DNA from: an uncultured Oscillospiraceae bacterium
GTDB taxonomy: Bacteria; Bacillota_A; Clostridia; Oscillospirales; Oscillospiraceae
Length of the DNA stretch: 11,158 nt
NCBI GenBank assembly: GCA_947631215.1
Contig: CANRKN010000069.1
Span: 1 to 11,158 of the forward strand
Direction: 5' to 3'
Notes under the pieces: model-generated
Database searches by the model: none
Seen by the model: only the letters and a program-made list of their open reading frames with translations
What the model was told of the DNA's origin: nothing
In this document: one piece after another, positions 1-7,050 of the stretch
How positions within the stretch are numbered: position 1 is the first letter of the stretch
Layout: each line of letters begins with the position of its first letter
Position numbers and translations under genes: made by a program

Positions 1-1398
1 GGACAGCAGCAGCAGCGCCACCAGGTTGGGGAAGGCCATCATGCCGTTCAGGGCGTCGGCCAGGTCCCACACCACGCTGATCTTCAGGGTCGCGCCGATG
101 GGCAGCAGCACCAGGAAGATGATCTTGTAGATGACGGAGAGCCTGGTGCCCATCTTGCCGCACAGGAACTCGAAGCACCTGGTGCCGTACAGGGACCAGC
201 TGATGATGGTGGACAGGGCGAACAGACTCAGGCCCACGGCCACAATCAGCGCGCCCAGCTTGCCGCCCACGACGGTGCCCATGGCGTACTGGATCTGGGC
301 CGCGCCGCCATCGCCGCTGCCCCAAGCGAAGGACAGAGCGTCAGCGCCAACGCGGCAATAAGAGGTGATGAGCACAAGACTGGTCATGGTGCAGATGACG
401 ATGGTGTCCATGAACACCTCGAAGATGCCGTACAGGCCCTGCTTCACGGGCTCGGTCTCAGAGGTGGCCGCGTGGGCCATGGGCGCGGAGCCCATGCCGG
501 CCTCGTTGGAGAACACGCCGCGGCCGACGCCCTTCTGGATGGTGGTCATGATCATGATGCCGAAGGCGCCGCCCAGGGCCGCGTCCGCGTTGAAGGCGCC
601 CTTGAAGATCATGGCGAAGGCCTGACCAAGATACTTCACATTGCCGAAGATGACGATCAGGGAGAAGATGATGTAGATGACGGCCATGACGGGCACCAGT
701 TTCTCGGTAACGGAGCCGATGCGTTTGATGCCGCCGAAGAGCACCAGGCCCACGATCACGGCCACGATAGCGCCGATGATGACGCTGGTCACAGGAACAG
801 CCTGGCCGAACAGAGTGAAGGACTTGGCCTCCACATTGCCGCCGAAAGCGTCGACGACGCCGTTAATGGAGCCGGCGATGGAGTTGACCTGGGTCATGTT
901 GCCGATGCCGAAGGCCGCCAGGGCGCCGAACAGGCAGAACAGCACGGCCAGCCAGGTCCAATTCTTGCCCAGGCCGTTCTTTATGTAGTACATGGGACCG
1001 CCCACCCAGTCGCCCTTGTCGTTGCGCTCGCGGTACTTCACCGCCAGCAGCGCCTCGGCGTACTTGGTGCACATCCCGAACAGAGCGCACAGCCACATCC
1101 AGAACACGGCGCCGGGACCGCCGGCCACGATAGCGCCGGTGACGCCGGCGATGTTGCCGGTGCCCACGGTGGCGGCCAGGGCCGTGGTCAGGGCCTGCAT
1201 AGGCGTGACCTCACCCTTGCCGGCCGCCTGCTTGGAAAACATCTTGCCGATGGTGTTTTTCATGGCGTAGCCGAACTTGCGGAACTGGGGGAAACCCATC
1301 CGCACGCTCAGATAGACGCCGGTGCCGGCCAGGAGGATCAGAAGCACGGGGCCCCATACCCAGCCGTCGACTTTGGTGATGATCTCAGCGATTGACAT
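1..1398 (-). CDS. Na+/alanine (glycine) symporter, AGCS family, 3' end cut by the window edge
   Basis: This membrane carrier should couple Na+ to transport of alanine or glycine across the cytoplasmic membrane. I translated it by eye: 466 codons are open from ATG at 1398 to the left edge with no stop. Family hallmarks are a GxGxYLSVRMGFPQFR stretch near residues 25-40, GEVTPMQALTTALAATVGTGNIAG near 62-84, GGPGAVFWMW near 93-102, and VFSNEAGMGSAP in the range 288-313. The rest is hydrophobic helices broken by short loops. The C-terminal WDLADALNGMMAFPNL run is usual just before the last helix, so perhaps a few tens of residues are missing. The start is fixed by GGAGAG at 1410-1405, seven bases before ATG. 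A glycine riboswitch lies directly upstream, which favours glycine or alanine as substrate. AlsT/DagA-type proteins are the closest named relatives; exact substrate cannot be decided from sequence. Confidence 0.96.
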   Translation of the reverse strand, partial: MSIAEIITKVDGWVWGPVLLILLAGTGVYLSVRMGFPQFRKFGYAMKNTIGKMFSKQAAGKGEVTPMQALTTALAATVGTGNIAGVTGAIVAGGPGAVFWMWLCALFGMCTKYAEALLAVKYRERNDKGDWVGGPMYYIKNGLGKNWTWLAVLFCLFGALAAFGIGNMTQVNSIAGSINGVVDAFGGNVEAKSFTLFGQAVPVTSVIIGAIVAVIVGLVLFGGIKRIGSVTEKLVPVMAVIYIIFSLIVIFGNVKYLGQAFAMIFKGAFNADAALGGAFGIMIMTTIQKGVGRGVFSNEAGMGSAPMAHAATSETEPVKQGLYGIFEVFMDTIVICTMTSLVLITSYCRVGADALSFAWGSGDGGAAQIQYAMGTVVGGKLGALIVAVGLSLFALSTIISWSLYGTRCFEFLCGKMGTRLSVIYKIIFLVLLPIGATLKISVVWDLADALNGMMAFPNLVALLLLS

Positions 1399-1404
1399 TG
1401 ATCT

Positions 1405-1410
1405 CTCTCC
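1405..1410 (-). promoter_or_regulatory. Shine-Dalgarno site of the symporter gene
   Basis: GGAGAG reads on the minus strand at 1410-1405, with GATCA-type spacing of about six bases to the ATG at 1398. It fixes the start codon and lies downstream of the riboswitch terminator-like stem, so it is not sequestered by that stem. Confidence 0.8.
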
Positions 1411-1453
1411 TTATGTTACAATTTAATGCTTTAACGGGTCAAAAACCACAGTT

Positions 1454-1523
1454 AAACGAAATGACCTGGCCAAATGGTACGCTCTCGCAAGCGGACAAAT
1501 GCCCCCACTCCGACAGGTCATTT
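1454..1523 (-). terminator. Riboswitch expression platform / terminator-like stem
   Basis: A perfect 10-base inverted repeat, AAATGACCTG (1523-1514) and CAGGTCATTT (1468-1459), is followed by CGTTT. The 45-base interior can itself fold (for example CGCT/AGCG around 1492-1481). The left arm begins in the A-run directly after the aptamer P1 strand. An alternative short helix, GACAG (1531-1527) with CTGTC (1516-1512), shares bases both with P1 and with the long stem, which gives the mutually exclusive pairing expected of a switch. The U-tract is weak (TTTCGTTT), so termination efficiency is uncertain. Confidence 0.55.
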
Positions 1524-1524
1524 T

Positions 1525-1604
1525 TTCTGTCCTTTTGCCTGAGAGTTTAAGCGCCTGGCGCCTTGCCCCTTCGGCCCCCGCTTCATGAGCGGGCTTCTCC
1601 AGAA
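1525..1604 (-). ncRNA. Glycine riboswitch, single aptamer
   Basis: The conserved glycine aptamer core is plain on the minus strand: CCGAAGGGGCAA at 1574-1563, then ACTCTCAGGCAAAAGGACAG at 1546-1527. The closing P1 helix can be formed by TTCTG (1604-1600) with CAGAA (1529-1525). A hairpin of CCCGCT and AGCGGG arms fills one arm, and GCGC/GCGC with a three-base loop fills the other between the two conserved blocks. Only one complete core is present. The stretch 1605-1660 upstream carries GC-rich sequence but no second copy of the conserved blocks, so this is a singlet rather than the classic tandem; a degenerate 'ghost' helix is possible but I could not demonstrate one. Ligand binding should alter the expression platform at 1523-1454 and thereby expression of the symporter gene. 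Riboswitches of this class ahead of transporters are often inferred to be OFF switches. Confidence 0.95.
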
Positions 1605-1691
1605 TCCCATCCACCGTCGGTCCCCCGTTGGGTCCTGCGGCTTCACCTGGCAATATGAAATTTGCTTTTAAAGCTTTATATTTTTTCTTAT

Positions 1692-1720
1692 AATATACCG
1701 GAAACTTGATGATTTTTCAA
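1692..1720 (-). promoter_or_regulatory. Sigma-A-type promoter for the riboswitch-symporter transcript
   Basis: On the minus strand TTGAAA (1720-1715) and TATATT (1697-1692) are separated by 17 bases. The predicted RNA start near 1685 would place the riboswitch core about 80 bases into the leader. The surrounding sequence is much more AT-rich than the genes. An overlapping TATTAT is an alternative -10. Confidence 0.7.
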
Positions 1721-1772
1721 GTATGTGTAATGGACATTTATCGCCCCTTGGGCGGGATATTCTTGTGCAAAA

Positions 1773-2843
1773 TCACGGCTCGTCACCGAGTATTTCCGCC
1801 AGTTCCCGGCGTATCTCCCCGTTCTCCGGCTCCACCTCCAGGGCCCGGCGGGCGCAGTTTACCGCCCACTCCCTCTGCCCCTGACGCCAGCATGCGGCGG
1901 CCAGGAGCCGCCAGGGCATCGCGCCCCATGCCTCCGGGTCGGTGGTGTAGGACATATCCCGCGCCGTGATATCCAGCGCCCGGCGGCAGGTCCGCTCGCA
2001 CTCGGCCCACCGCCCCTCGGCGGCCATGAGCCGGGCCAGCTCCACCAGGGGCTCCCGCTGCTTCGGGGCCTCAAAACACGCCCGCAGCAGCCAAAGCTCC
2101 GCCCCCTCCCTGTCCCCCTTCTCCAAAAGGCACTGGGCGATGTAGCGCATAGAGGCGGCGCGCTCCGCGTCCCACGTGGCCGTGGGCAGAGCAAGATGGG
2201 CCTTCAGCGTTTCTATCGCCTCGTCCCACCTGCCCCGAAACATATACTCCCGGCCCAGGTAGTGCCTGTTCCTGTCGTCCTCGGGCGCCTCCGCCACGCT
2301 TATTTCCAGCAGCCGCAGGTAATCCGCCCGGCTCTTTCCCGGGTCCGGGTGGTGCTCCAGCCGCATCCCCGGCACAAAGCAGTATCTTACCGGCACATCA
2401 TATTCCAGCACCTCATGGACCGGGTGGGTCCAGCGGCATATCCCCGGCCGATGGACCTTCTCATACAAAAACTTCACCCCGTCGGACCCGTCGGCGTTGA
2501 AGCTCCACACATATTCATACCGGGCCGTGGTGCACCCCGGCTCCCACGCCGCCTCCAAGGCCGCCCGCCATCCGGGCAGGAGCACCTCGTCCAGGTCCGT
2601 GCACACCAGGATATCGGCGTCCTCCGGCGCCAGCGCCATGGACATGTTCCGGGCCGTATCGAACCGCCAGGGCTCCACCGCCCGCGCGGTCACATGGGCT
2701 CCCAGTGCCTCCAAGAGCGCCGCCGTGCCGTCCGTACTTCCCGTGTCCAGCACATACACCCCGTCCGCCTCCTTCATGGAGGCCATCCACCGGCGGGCAA
2801 ACTTCGCCTCATCCTTCGCGATGGCATAGACGTATATCCGCAT
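1773..2843 (-). CDS. GT2-family glycosyltransferase with C-terminal TPR-like repeats
   Basis: This is a 356-residue cytoplasmic enzyme, with no signal peptide or membrane span, expected to transfer a sugar from a nucleotide-sugar. The N-terminal GT-A half shows AIAKDE (residues 7-12), DTGSTDGT (33-40, nucleotide-sugar binding loop), FDTARNM (61-67), and a DxD-type metal site TDLDE with D83 and D85. It also has WTHPVHE (138-144) and a His-rich LEHHPDPGKSR (162-172). From about residue 195 the protein becomes helical with TPR-like pairs (EYMFRGRWDEAIETL, CLLEKGDREGAELWL, ARLMAAEGRWAECERTC, WRQGQREWAVNCARRAL). The same architecture occurs in SunS-like protein or peptide glycosyltransferases. ATG at 2843 is chosen because GGGGAGGGGAG precedes it. 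It lies 76 bases downstream of the adhesin stop with no visible promoter of its own, so leaky read-through from the adhesin is likely. The acceptor is unknown; the adhesin stalk is a candidate by proximity only. Confidence 0.87.
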   Translation of the reverse strand: MRIYVYAIAKDEAKFARRWMASMKEADGVYVLDTGSTDGTAALLEALGAHVTARAVEPWRFDTARNMSMALAPEDADILVCTDLDEVLLPGWRAALEAAWEPGCTTARYEYVWSFNADGSDGVKFLYEKVHRPGICRWTHPVHEVLEYDVPVRYCFVPGMRLEHHPDPGKSRADYLRLLEISVAEAPEDDRNRHYLGREYMFRGRWDEAIETLKAHLALPTATWDAERAASMRYIAQCLLEKGDREGAELWLLRACFEAPKQREPLVELARLMAAEGRWAECERTCRRALDITARDMSYTTDPEAWGAMPWRLLAAACWRQGQREWAVNCARRALEVEPENGEIRRELAEILGDEP

Positions 2844-2844
2844 A

Positions 2845-2860
2845 CCGCTCCCCTCCCCGC
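2845..2860 (-). promoter_or_regulatory. Shine-Dalgarno region of the glycosyltransferase
   Basis: The minus strand reads GCGGGGAGGGGAGCGGT directly before ATG 2843. GGAGG/GGGAG six to ten bases upstream is strong and decides the start. No promoter hexamers are seen between the hairpin at 2875-2898 and this site. Confidence 0.75.
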
Positions 2861-2871
2861 CATCCTACGCG

Positions 2872-2898
2872 AAAGCCCCGGCTCAGGTGAGCCGGGGC
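2872..2898 (-). terminator. Strong hairpin after the adhesin gene, short U-tract
   Basis: An 11-bp perfect stem, GCCCCGGCTCA with TGAGCCGGGGC (arms 2898-2888 and 2885-2875), has a two-base loop and is followed on the minus strand by only TTT then CGCG. The stem is stable but the U-tract is poor, so it may act as a partial terminator or mRNA 3'-end stabiliser while letting some transcription reach the glycosyltransferase. It sits 21 bases past the adhesin stop codon. Confidence 0.75.
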
Positions 2899-2919
2899 CT
2901 AAAGGGTATTGATTTGGGT

Positions 2920-5900
2920 TTAGCCTCTCCCGCGGCGCTTTCTGCGGCCGAGGATCAGCACCGCCGCGAGGCCCGCCGCGGACAGGGCCAGCAGTGCCGC
3001 CCAGGGGGCGATGGCTGTCTCGTCGCCGGTCTTCGGGGCATTGCCGCCGCCGCTGCTGCCGCCGGAGCCCGGTGTGAAGGGCTCGGAGGTGGTGCCGGGC
3101 TTACGGGTCGGCGTGGGCTTTGCCGTAGGCGTGCCGAAGGGCTGGCTGGTCTCGCCGGGCCCCGGGGTACGGCCGGGCGTGGCCGAGGGCCCCGCGCTGG
3201 GGCTGGTGCCGGGCGTTGCGTGGGGATCCGGGGTCGCATTGGGATCGGGGGTTGCGTTGGGGTCAGGCGTTGCGTGGGGATCCGGGGTCGCATTGGGATC
3301 GGGGGTTGCGTTGGGGTCAGGCGTTGCGTTGGGATCCGGGCTCGCGCTGGGCTCGGGGCTGGCGCTGGGCTCGGGGCTGGCGCTGGGCTCGGGGCTGGCG
3401 CTGGGCTCAGGACTTGCGCTGGGTTCAGGGCTGGCGCTGGGCTCAGGGCTGGCGCTGGGTTCAGGGCTGGCGCTGGGCGCAGGGCTCGCGCTGGGCGCAG
3501 GACTGGGGCTGGGCCATGTCCAGGGAGGCGACACAGGGCCGCCGCCACCGCCGCCGGGATCCTTATCCTCCTTTGTGTTCACGAAGTTCACCGTCACATT
3601 TTCCTTATCGATAGTAACGGTCTTATACGTGCCCGAAACGCCATCCACCGTGGTGGAATACCCATTCGTTTTTGTCTCCGTCACCAGCAGGCTTGTCTCG
3701 ATGGGCACGTTATTGAGCGTCCAACTGTTTCCATTGGTCAAATCAAACGTATAGGTCTGACCGGCGCTGTAATTCAAAGCCGTCACCGCGGCCGCCGGCG
3801 CCACGGTGAAGGAGAAGCTCTCGGTGGAGGGGCTGCCGTTGAGGGTGGCCGTATTCGTCACCGTCAGCGTGCCCACGGGTACGTCCTTATGGTTCTCCAC
3901 CGTGACGTTGACCGACCCATCTTTCGTGATCGTACCGGTGGCAGGCGAGGGGCTGCCAGTGCCGCCGCCCACGGCATAGGTGGTGGTATAGCCGTCTGCG
4001 CCGGTCTCCGTGACGGTAAACGACGCACCATCCGGCAGGCCGGGGATCGTCACCGTTTCGTTGTTCTTCAGGGAGAAGCCGGCCACGCCGTCATCATTGA
4101 AGGAGACGCTCCCCCGTGGGCCTTTGATGGGCACGCCGGCCTTCTTGACTTCAACGGTGAAGCTGAACGGCCTGTCCTTTTCTCCCGCCGTGCCGGTCAC
4201 CTTCTTGGTGACGGTGAGGGAGCCGGCGCTGTAGGTATTGGTGATCGTGACGGTTTTTCCACCGGCGACGATGCTGCCGAATTGGGACTCGCTATATGTC
4301 ACCGCATAGCCGGCCTCCTCGGCGCCCAGCTCCTCTATGGAATAGCCGACACCCACGGGCAGGTTTTTAATGGTGATAGACTCGCCGTCATAAATGGTGA
4401 TCGGGTTGCTCCTGCCGCCGGTGAAAGTCACCCGGCTCGGCACCGTGCTCTGGCGGTAGATGGACGGCCCAGACAGGCTCATGGGATACCACATGCTGAG
4501 GGCGTCGGTATAACTATCTCCACTGAGAGTCACAACGACCTGGAACGCCCTCGCCGCGTTCCCGCCTTCCGCCACTACCTTATGGAGGGTCAGGTCGGCG
4601 CCGGTATAGGTATTGGTGATCACCGCTGTTTGGGACGAGCCGTAGGTTATTTCACCATCATCACAGTTTTCATACGTTGTCGCAAAGCCATTCTTGCCGG
4701 CGTCCGTCTCCACGACGCTGTAATTTATCCCGGCGGGCAGATCGCGCATGGTGATCTCCTCGCCGCCCTTCATTTTGAGTTCGATGACGCCGTTGTCGTA
4801 GCTTACGTAGTGCTTCTCGCCCACCTGGGCCTTGACCTGTTCCGGGGTGAAGTAACTTTCCAGCGCCTTGAACTTGTCGCCGGAGAGTGTCAGCTTCACA
4901 TGGAACTCATGGTCCTCCCAGTTGGCGCCCACGCCTTCACCCTCGACCTTCTTTTGGATAACCAGGTCGCCTGTCTTGAATCGGTTGGTGAAGGACACTA
5001 TGGCGGTGTTCGTTGCCGTGCCTGTGATCGTTCCTTCTTTTACCGTATTCCCGCCGTCGATGGCATAATCCTTGTTTTCTATCTCCGTGACCTTGTAGCT
5101 GATGTCGTGATCAGGCGTATTCAGATTGCGAACGATCGCATACCAGCCATTTTGAAGCACGATCTGGAACGACTTACTATCAGTCTTTATTGTTGGCTCC
5201 TGCAGCACGCGCTCCGCGTTATAGATCTCAACATCCTTTCCAATTACGTAGGTATCGTCGTCCGCGTTTTTGATCTCTACATCGAAGGTAAACTTATTCC
5301 TCTCCGTGTCAATGTTCTTCTCGAAATAGGGGTCATAGACCGTCTTGTGGATGACCAGAGAGCCCGGGAAGTGGTTATTGGTAACCTTGATCGTCTTTTC
5401 CTTATCGGCCTCCAACGTCAGGCCGTTGTCGGAGGAGTACGTGACGCCGTATTTACTGCCGATGTCACCGTCCGTATTTTCCTCGACGGTATATTTCACC
5501 CCGGCGGGCAGGCCTGTGAAGGTCACGGTATGCTCCGGTTCCTTCGTCCTGGCGAACACATCGCTCTTCATCGTGAACGTATACTTGCCGCCGGCGAACG
5601 TGACGTCTTCGACGGTCTCCCCGTCTTTTATCTGCCCGTACTTCCCCTTCAGTTCCGGGTCCGTGGACAGCGTGAACGTAAACGGTCCGTCGCCTGTATA
5701 CCCAGAATCGTGCTCATCATCGTGCGCATACTCGTGGAGCACAACCTTTTGGATATTCAGCGTGCCGGTCTTATAGATGTTGGTGAACGTCAGGGTGAGC
5801 GTCTTGACGTTGGGATCGCCCGGGTCGTTCCCCCAAACGGCGTCCTCCGAGCCGGACGGGGTGAAGGTAAGCTCATAGGGCTTGTAGCCGCCCGGGTCGG

Positions 5901-7050
5901 TCACGGTGATCTTCAGGCCGCTCTTTGGCGCGGCATAGTTGAAGCCCGGCTCTCTGCCGGGATCCTCCGACACCGAGAACACGTACTCCGTGCTGTGCGC
6001 CGTCTCCGTTCCCAGCACACGGTATCCGCCCAGCTTCACCGCGCCGCCGTTTTCGACCGTCACCTTGTTCGTGCCGCCCGCACTATCCAGGCCTGTCAGG
6101 GTGAAGCTGAATTTTTCGCCGTGGGTCCACTCCCGGTCCGTCAGGCTCCCGTCGGCGGCATACTCTTTCAGGGCCTTCTGAACCATGATCTGGACCACCG
6201 GGTGGATGGTTAGGTACGCGGCAGCCCCGACGGAGGCGTACACCTGGCCGCCGGCCCTGTCGGTAAACGTCACCGTGATCGTATACTTATACGTGCCCAC
6301 GTCCGTGACCGTCGGCAGCTGGCTGTCGGCAATCGTTGCGGTCATGGGGTTCTGGGGATTCACCGGGTCAGATCCGGCTCCGGTGAAATCCCCTGCAATC
6401 AATTCCCCGCTGGACGTCCCCTCCGTCTTTGCTTCGGTCCAGCTTCCGTCCTCCTGCTGCTTTTGGACCGTTACGGAGTAGCTGACGGCAATGTCGCCTG
6501 TGAGCAGGGACATATCCTTCCGTATCCCGCTCTCGGCCGCTATCTCCAGGGCGGCGCTTTTGATGGTATGACCTTTCGTATCATAGAAGGCGCTGTTGCC
6601 CATAGCCGATGCCCGGGCCCATGTGGCCGCGAGGGTGTGGATGCCGTCTGTGTCCGGGAACGTGAAACTCTCCCCCGGGGAGAGCATATATGACCCTGTC
6701 GAGCCCTTCTTGTTGTACCAGGCGACGAACTTGTAAAGATTATCGGCCCTGCTCCCGGACGTATCCACCGGCACCGACGTCGTGGCTTTGACCGGGTCAT
6801 CCTTCTTGTAGCCCTTGTTGAGGACCATATATTTGTAAGTCGTGCCCGAGGAGCCGTTGTCGCCCAGCCTGGATTTGCCGCTTATCTCATTGGGGTCAAC
6901 TATCTCGCCCATGGTCCAGGCGGGGTTCGTGTCACTCGGCGCGGTGCCAAAGGTGGTATTGTCGATGATCATCTGGTAGCCCAGCAGCCCCGAATAAAGG
7001 CCGCCGCGCTCCCAGATGGCGTAAAGGTGCAGCGTCTTTCCCTTATCCAC
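2920..7050 (-). CDS. Cell-wall adhesin, C-terminal portion with CnaB-like array, proline stalk and sortase anchor (split from the upstream ORF)
   Basis: This 1,376-codon ORF encodes the outer part and anchor of a giant surface protein. The order of parts is: tail of an InlB-B-like repeat ending LYAIW (8-13); a YSGLLGYQM module (19-145); an MBG/YDG-like segment starting AFYDTKG (154-283); an FctA-like domain (285-427). Six CnaB-like domains then start near 430, 564, 695, 819, 944 and 1061. Most have a Lys in the first strand (K435, K569, K700, K824, K949), an E-box-like Glu (E523, E656, E781, E906, E1015, E1125), and a closing Asn (VTNN, FTNR, ITNTY and so on). A hexapeptide Pro stalk (1184-1279) and linker lead to NAPKTGDE (1337-1344), a hydrophobic span (1347-1367) and RRKRRGRG. 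There is no signal peptide, and the first possible start, GTG at 7050, lacks a Shine-Dalgarno. The same frame is open further upstream, so this is read as the 3' part of the gene beginning at 9983, cut off by a frameshift. Confidence 0.85.
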   Translation of the reverse strand: MDKGKTLHLYAIWERGGLYSGLLGYQMIIDNTTFGTAPSDTNPAWTMGEIVDPNEISGKSRLGDNGSSGTTYKYMVLNKGYKKDDPVKATTSVPVDTSGSRADNLYKFVAWYNKKGSTGSYMLSPGESFTFPDTDGIHTLAATWARASAMGNSAFYDTKGHTIKSAALEIAAESGIRKDMSLLTGDIAVSYSVTVQKQQEDGSWTEAKTEGTSSGELIAGDFTGAGSDPVNPQNPMTATIADSQLPTVTDVGTYKYTITVTFTDRAGGQVYASVGAAAYLTIHPVVQIMVQKALKEYAADGSLTDREWTHGEKFSFTLTGLDSAGGTNKVTVENGGAVKLGGYRVLGTETAHSTEYVFSVSEDPGREPGFNYAAPKSGLKITVTDPGGYKPYELTFTPSGSEDAVWGNDPGDPNVKTLTLTFTNIYKTGTLNIQKVVLHEYAHDDEHDSGYTGDGPFTFTLSTDPELKGKYGQIKDGETVEDVTFAGGKYTFTMKSDVFARTKEPEHTVTFTGLPAGVKYTVEENTDGDIGSKYGVTYSSDNGLTLEADKEKTIKVTNNHFPGSLVIHKTVYDPYFEKNIDTERNKFTFDVEIKNADDDTYVIGKDVEIYNAERVLQEPTIKTDSKSFQIVLQNGWYAIVRNLNTPDHDISYKVTEIENKDYAIDGGNTVKEGTITGTATNTAIVSFTNRFKTGDLVIQKKVEGEGVGANWEDHEFHVKLTLSGDKFKALESYFTPEQVKAQVGEKHYVSYDNGVIELKMKGGEEITMRDLPAGINYSVVETDAGKNGFATTYENCDDGEITYGSSQTAVITNTYTGADLTLHKVVAEGGNAARAFQVVVTLSGDSYTDALSMWYPMSLSGPSIYRQSTVPSRVTFTGGRSNPITIYDGESITIKNLPVGVGYSIEELGAEEAGYAVTYSESQFGSIVAGGKTVTITNTYSAGSLTVTKKVTGTAGEKDRPFSFTVEVKKAGVPIKGPRGSVSFNDDGVAGFSLKNNETVTIPGLPDGASFTVTETGADGYTTTYAVGGGTGSPSPATGTITKDGSVNVTVENHKDVPVGTLTVTNTATLNGSPSTESFSFTVAPAAAVTALNYSAGQTYTFDLTNGNSWTLNNVPIETSLLVTETKTNGYSTTVDGVSGTYKTVTIDKENVTVNFVNTKEDKDPGGGGGGPVSPPWTWPSPSPAPSASPAPSASPEPSASPEPSASPEPSASPEPSASPEPSASPEPSASPEPSASPDPNATPDPNATPDPNATPDPHATPDPNATPDPNATPDPHATPGTSPSAGPSATPGRTPGPGETSQPFGTPTAKPTPTRKPGTTSEPFTPGSGGSSGGGNAPKTGDETAIAPWAALLALSAAGLAAVLILGRRKRRGRG
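3214..3501 (-). repeat. 18-bp tandem repeat array encoding a 16-unit proline hexapeptide stalk
   Basis: Sixteen consecutive in-frame hexapeptides: PAPSAS x2, PEPSAS x7, then seven PDPNAT/PDPHAT units in the order N N N H N N H. The 288 bases equal exactly 16 x 18. Within the PDP part, 3212-3265 and 3266-3319 are a perfect 54-bp direct duplication. In sortase-anchored proteins such Pro-rich stretches act as rigid wall-spanning stalks; the Ser/Thr content also makes it a possible O-glycosylation target. Unit number is likely to vary between strains by slippage or recombination without disturbing frame. Confidence 0.93.
3577..5766 (-). other. Six tandem CnaB-like domains in the adhesin
   Basis: Protein residues 429-1158 of the downstream ORF. 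Each unit opens with a pattern like G-x-L-x-(I/V)-x-K-x-V, contains LPxG followed by a Y/F-x-V-x-E segment and GY/GF, and closes with a T-N-x-(Y/F) strand before the next unit. CnaB domains of Gram-positive adhesins use Lys, Asn and a catalytic Glu/Asp to form internal isopeptide bonds that stiffen the stalk. The sixth unit reads TLTVTNTATL, with Asn1066 where Lys is expected. Confidence 0.75.

Noticed and set aside
472..1395. 307-codon plus-strand ORF rich in His/Gly/Asp
   Set aside because: Antisense shadow of the symporter gene, which has full family motifs on the minus strand.
1423..1653. 76-codon minus-strand ORF upstream of the symporter
   Set aside because: It overlaps the riboswitch aptamer and expression platform; the conservation there is RNA-type.
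1742..1754. Terminator after the glycosyltransferase
   Set aside because: CGCCC/GGGCG forms only a five-bp stem and is followed by ATAAATG rather than a U-run; too weak to call.
3214..3501. CRISPR-like array
   Set aside because: The repeats are contiguous 18-bp coding units without spacers and stay in frame.
2887..6213. 1,108-codon plus-strand ORF rich in Gly/Ala/Arg
   Set aside because: It is the antisense of the adhesin CnaB array and Pro stalk; the low-complexity GAGAG and RIGIGGCVG runs simply mirror the 18-bp repeats, and there is no domain or ribosome site.
2920..7050. Pilus backbone subunit
   Set aside because: Despite FctA-like and CnaB-like domains, no YPK-type pilin motif, pilin sortase or accessory pilins are visible; a single anchored adhesin fits better.
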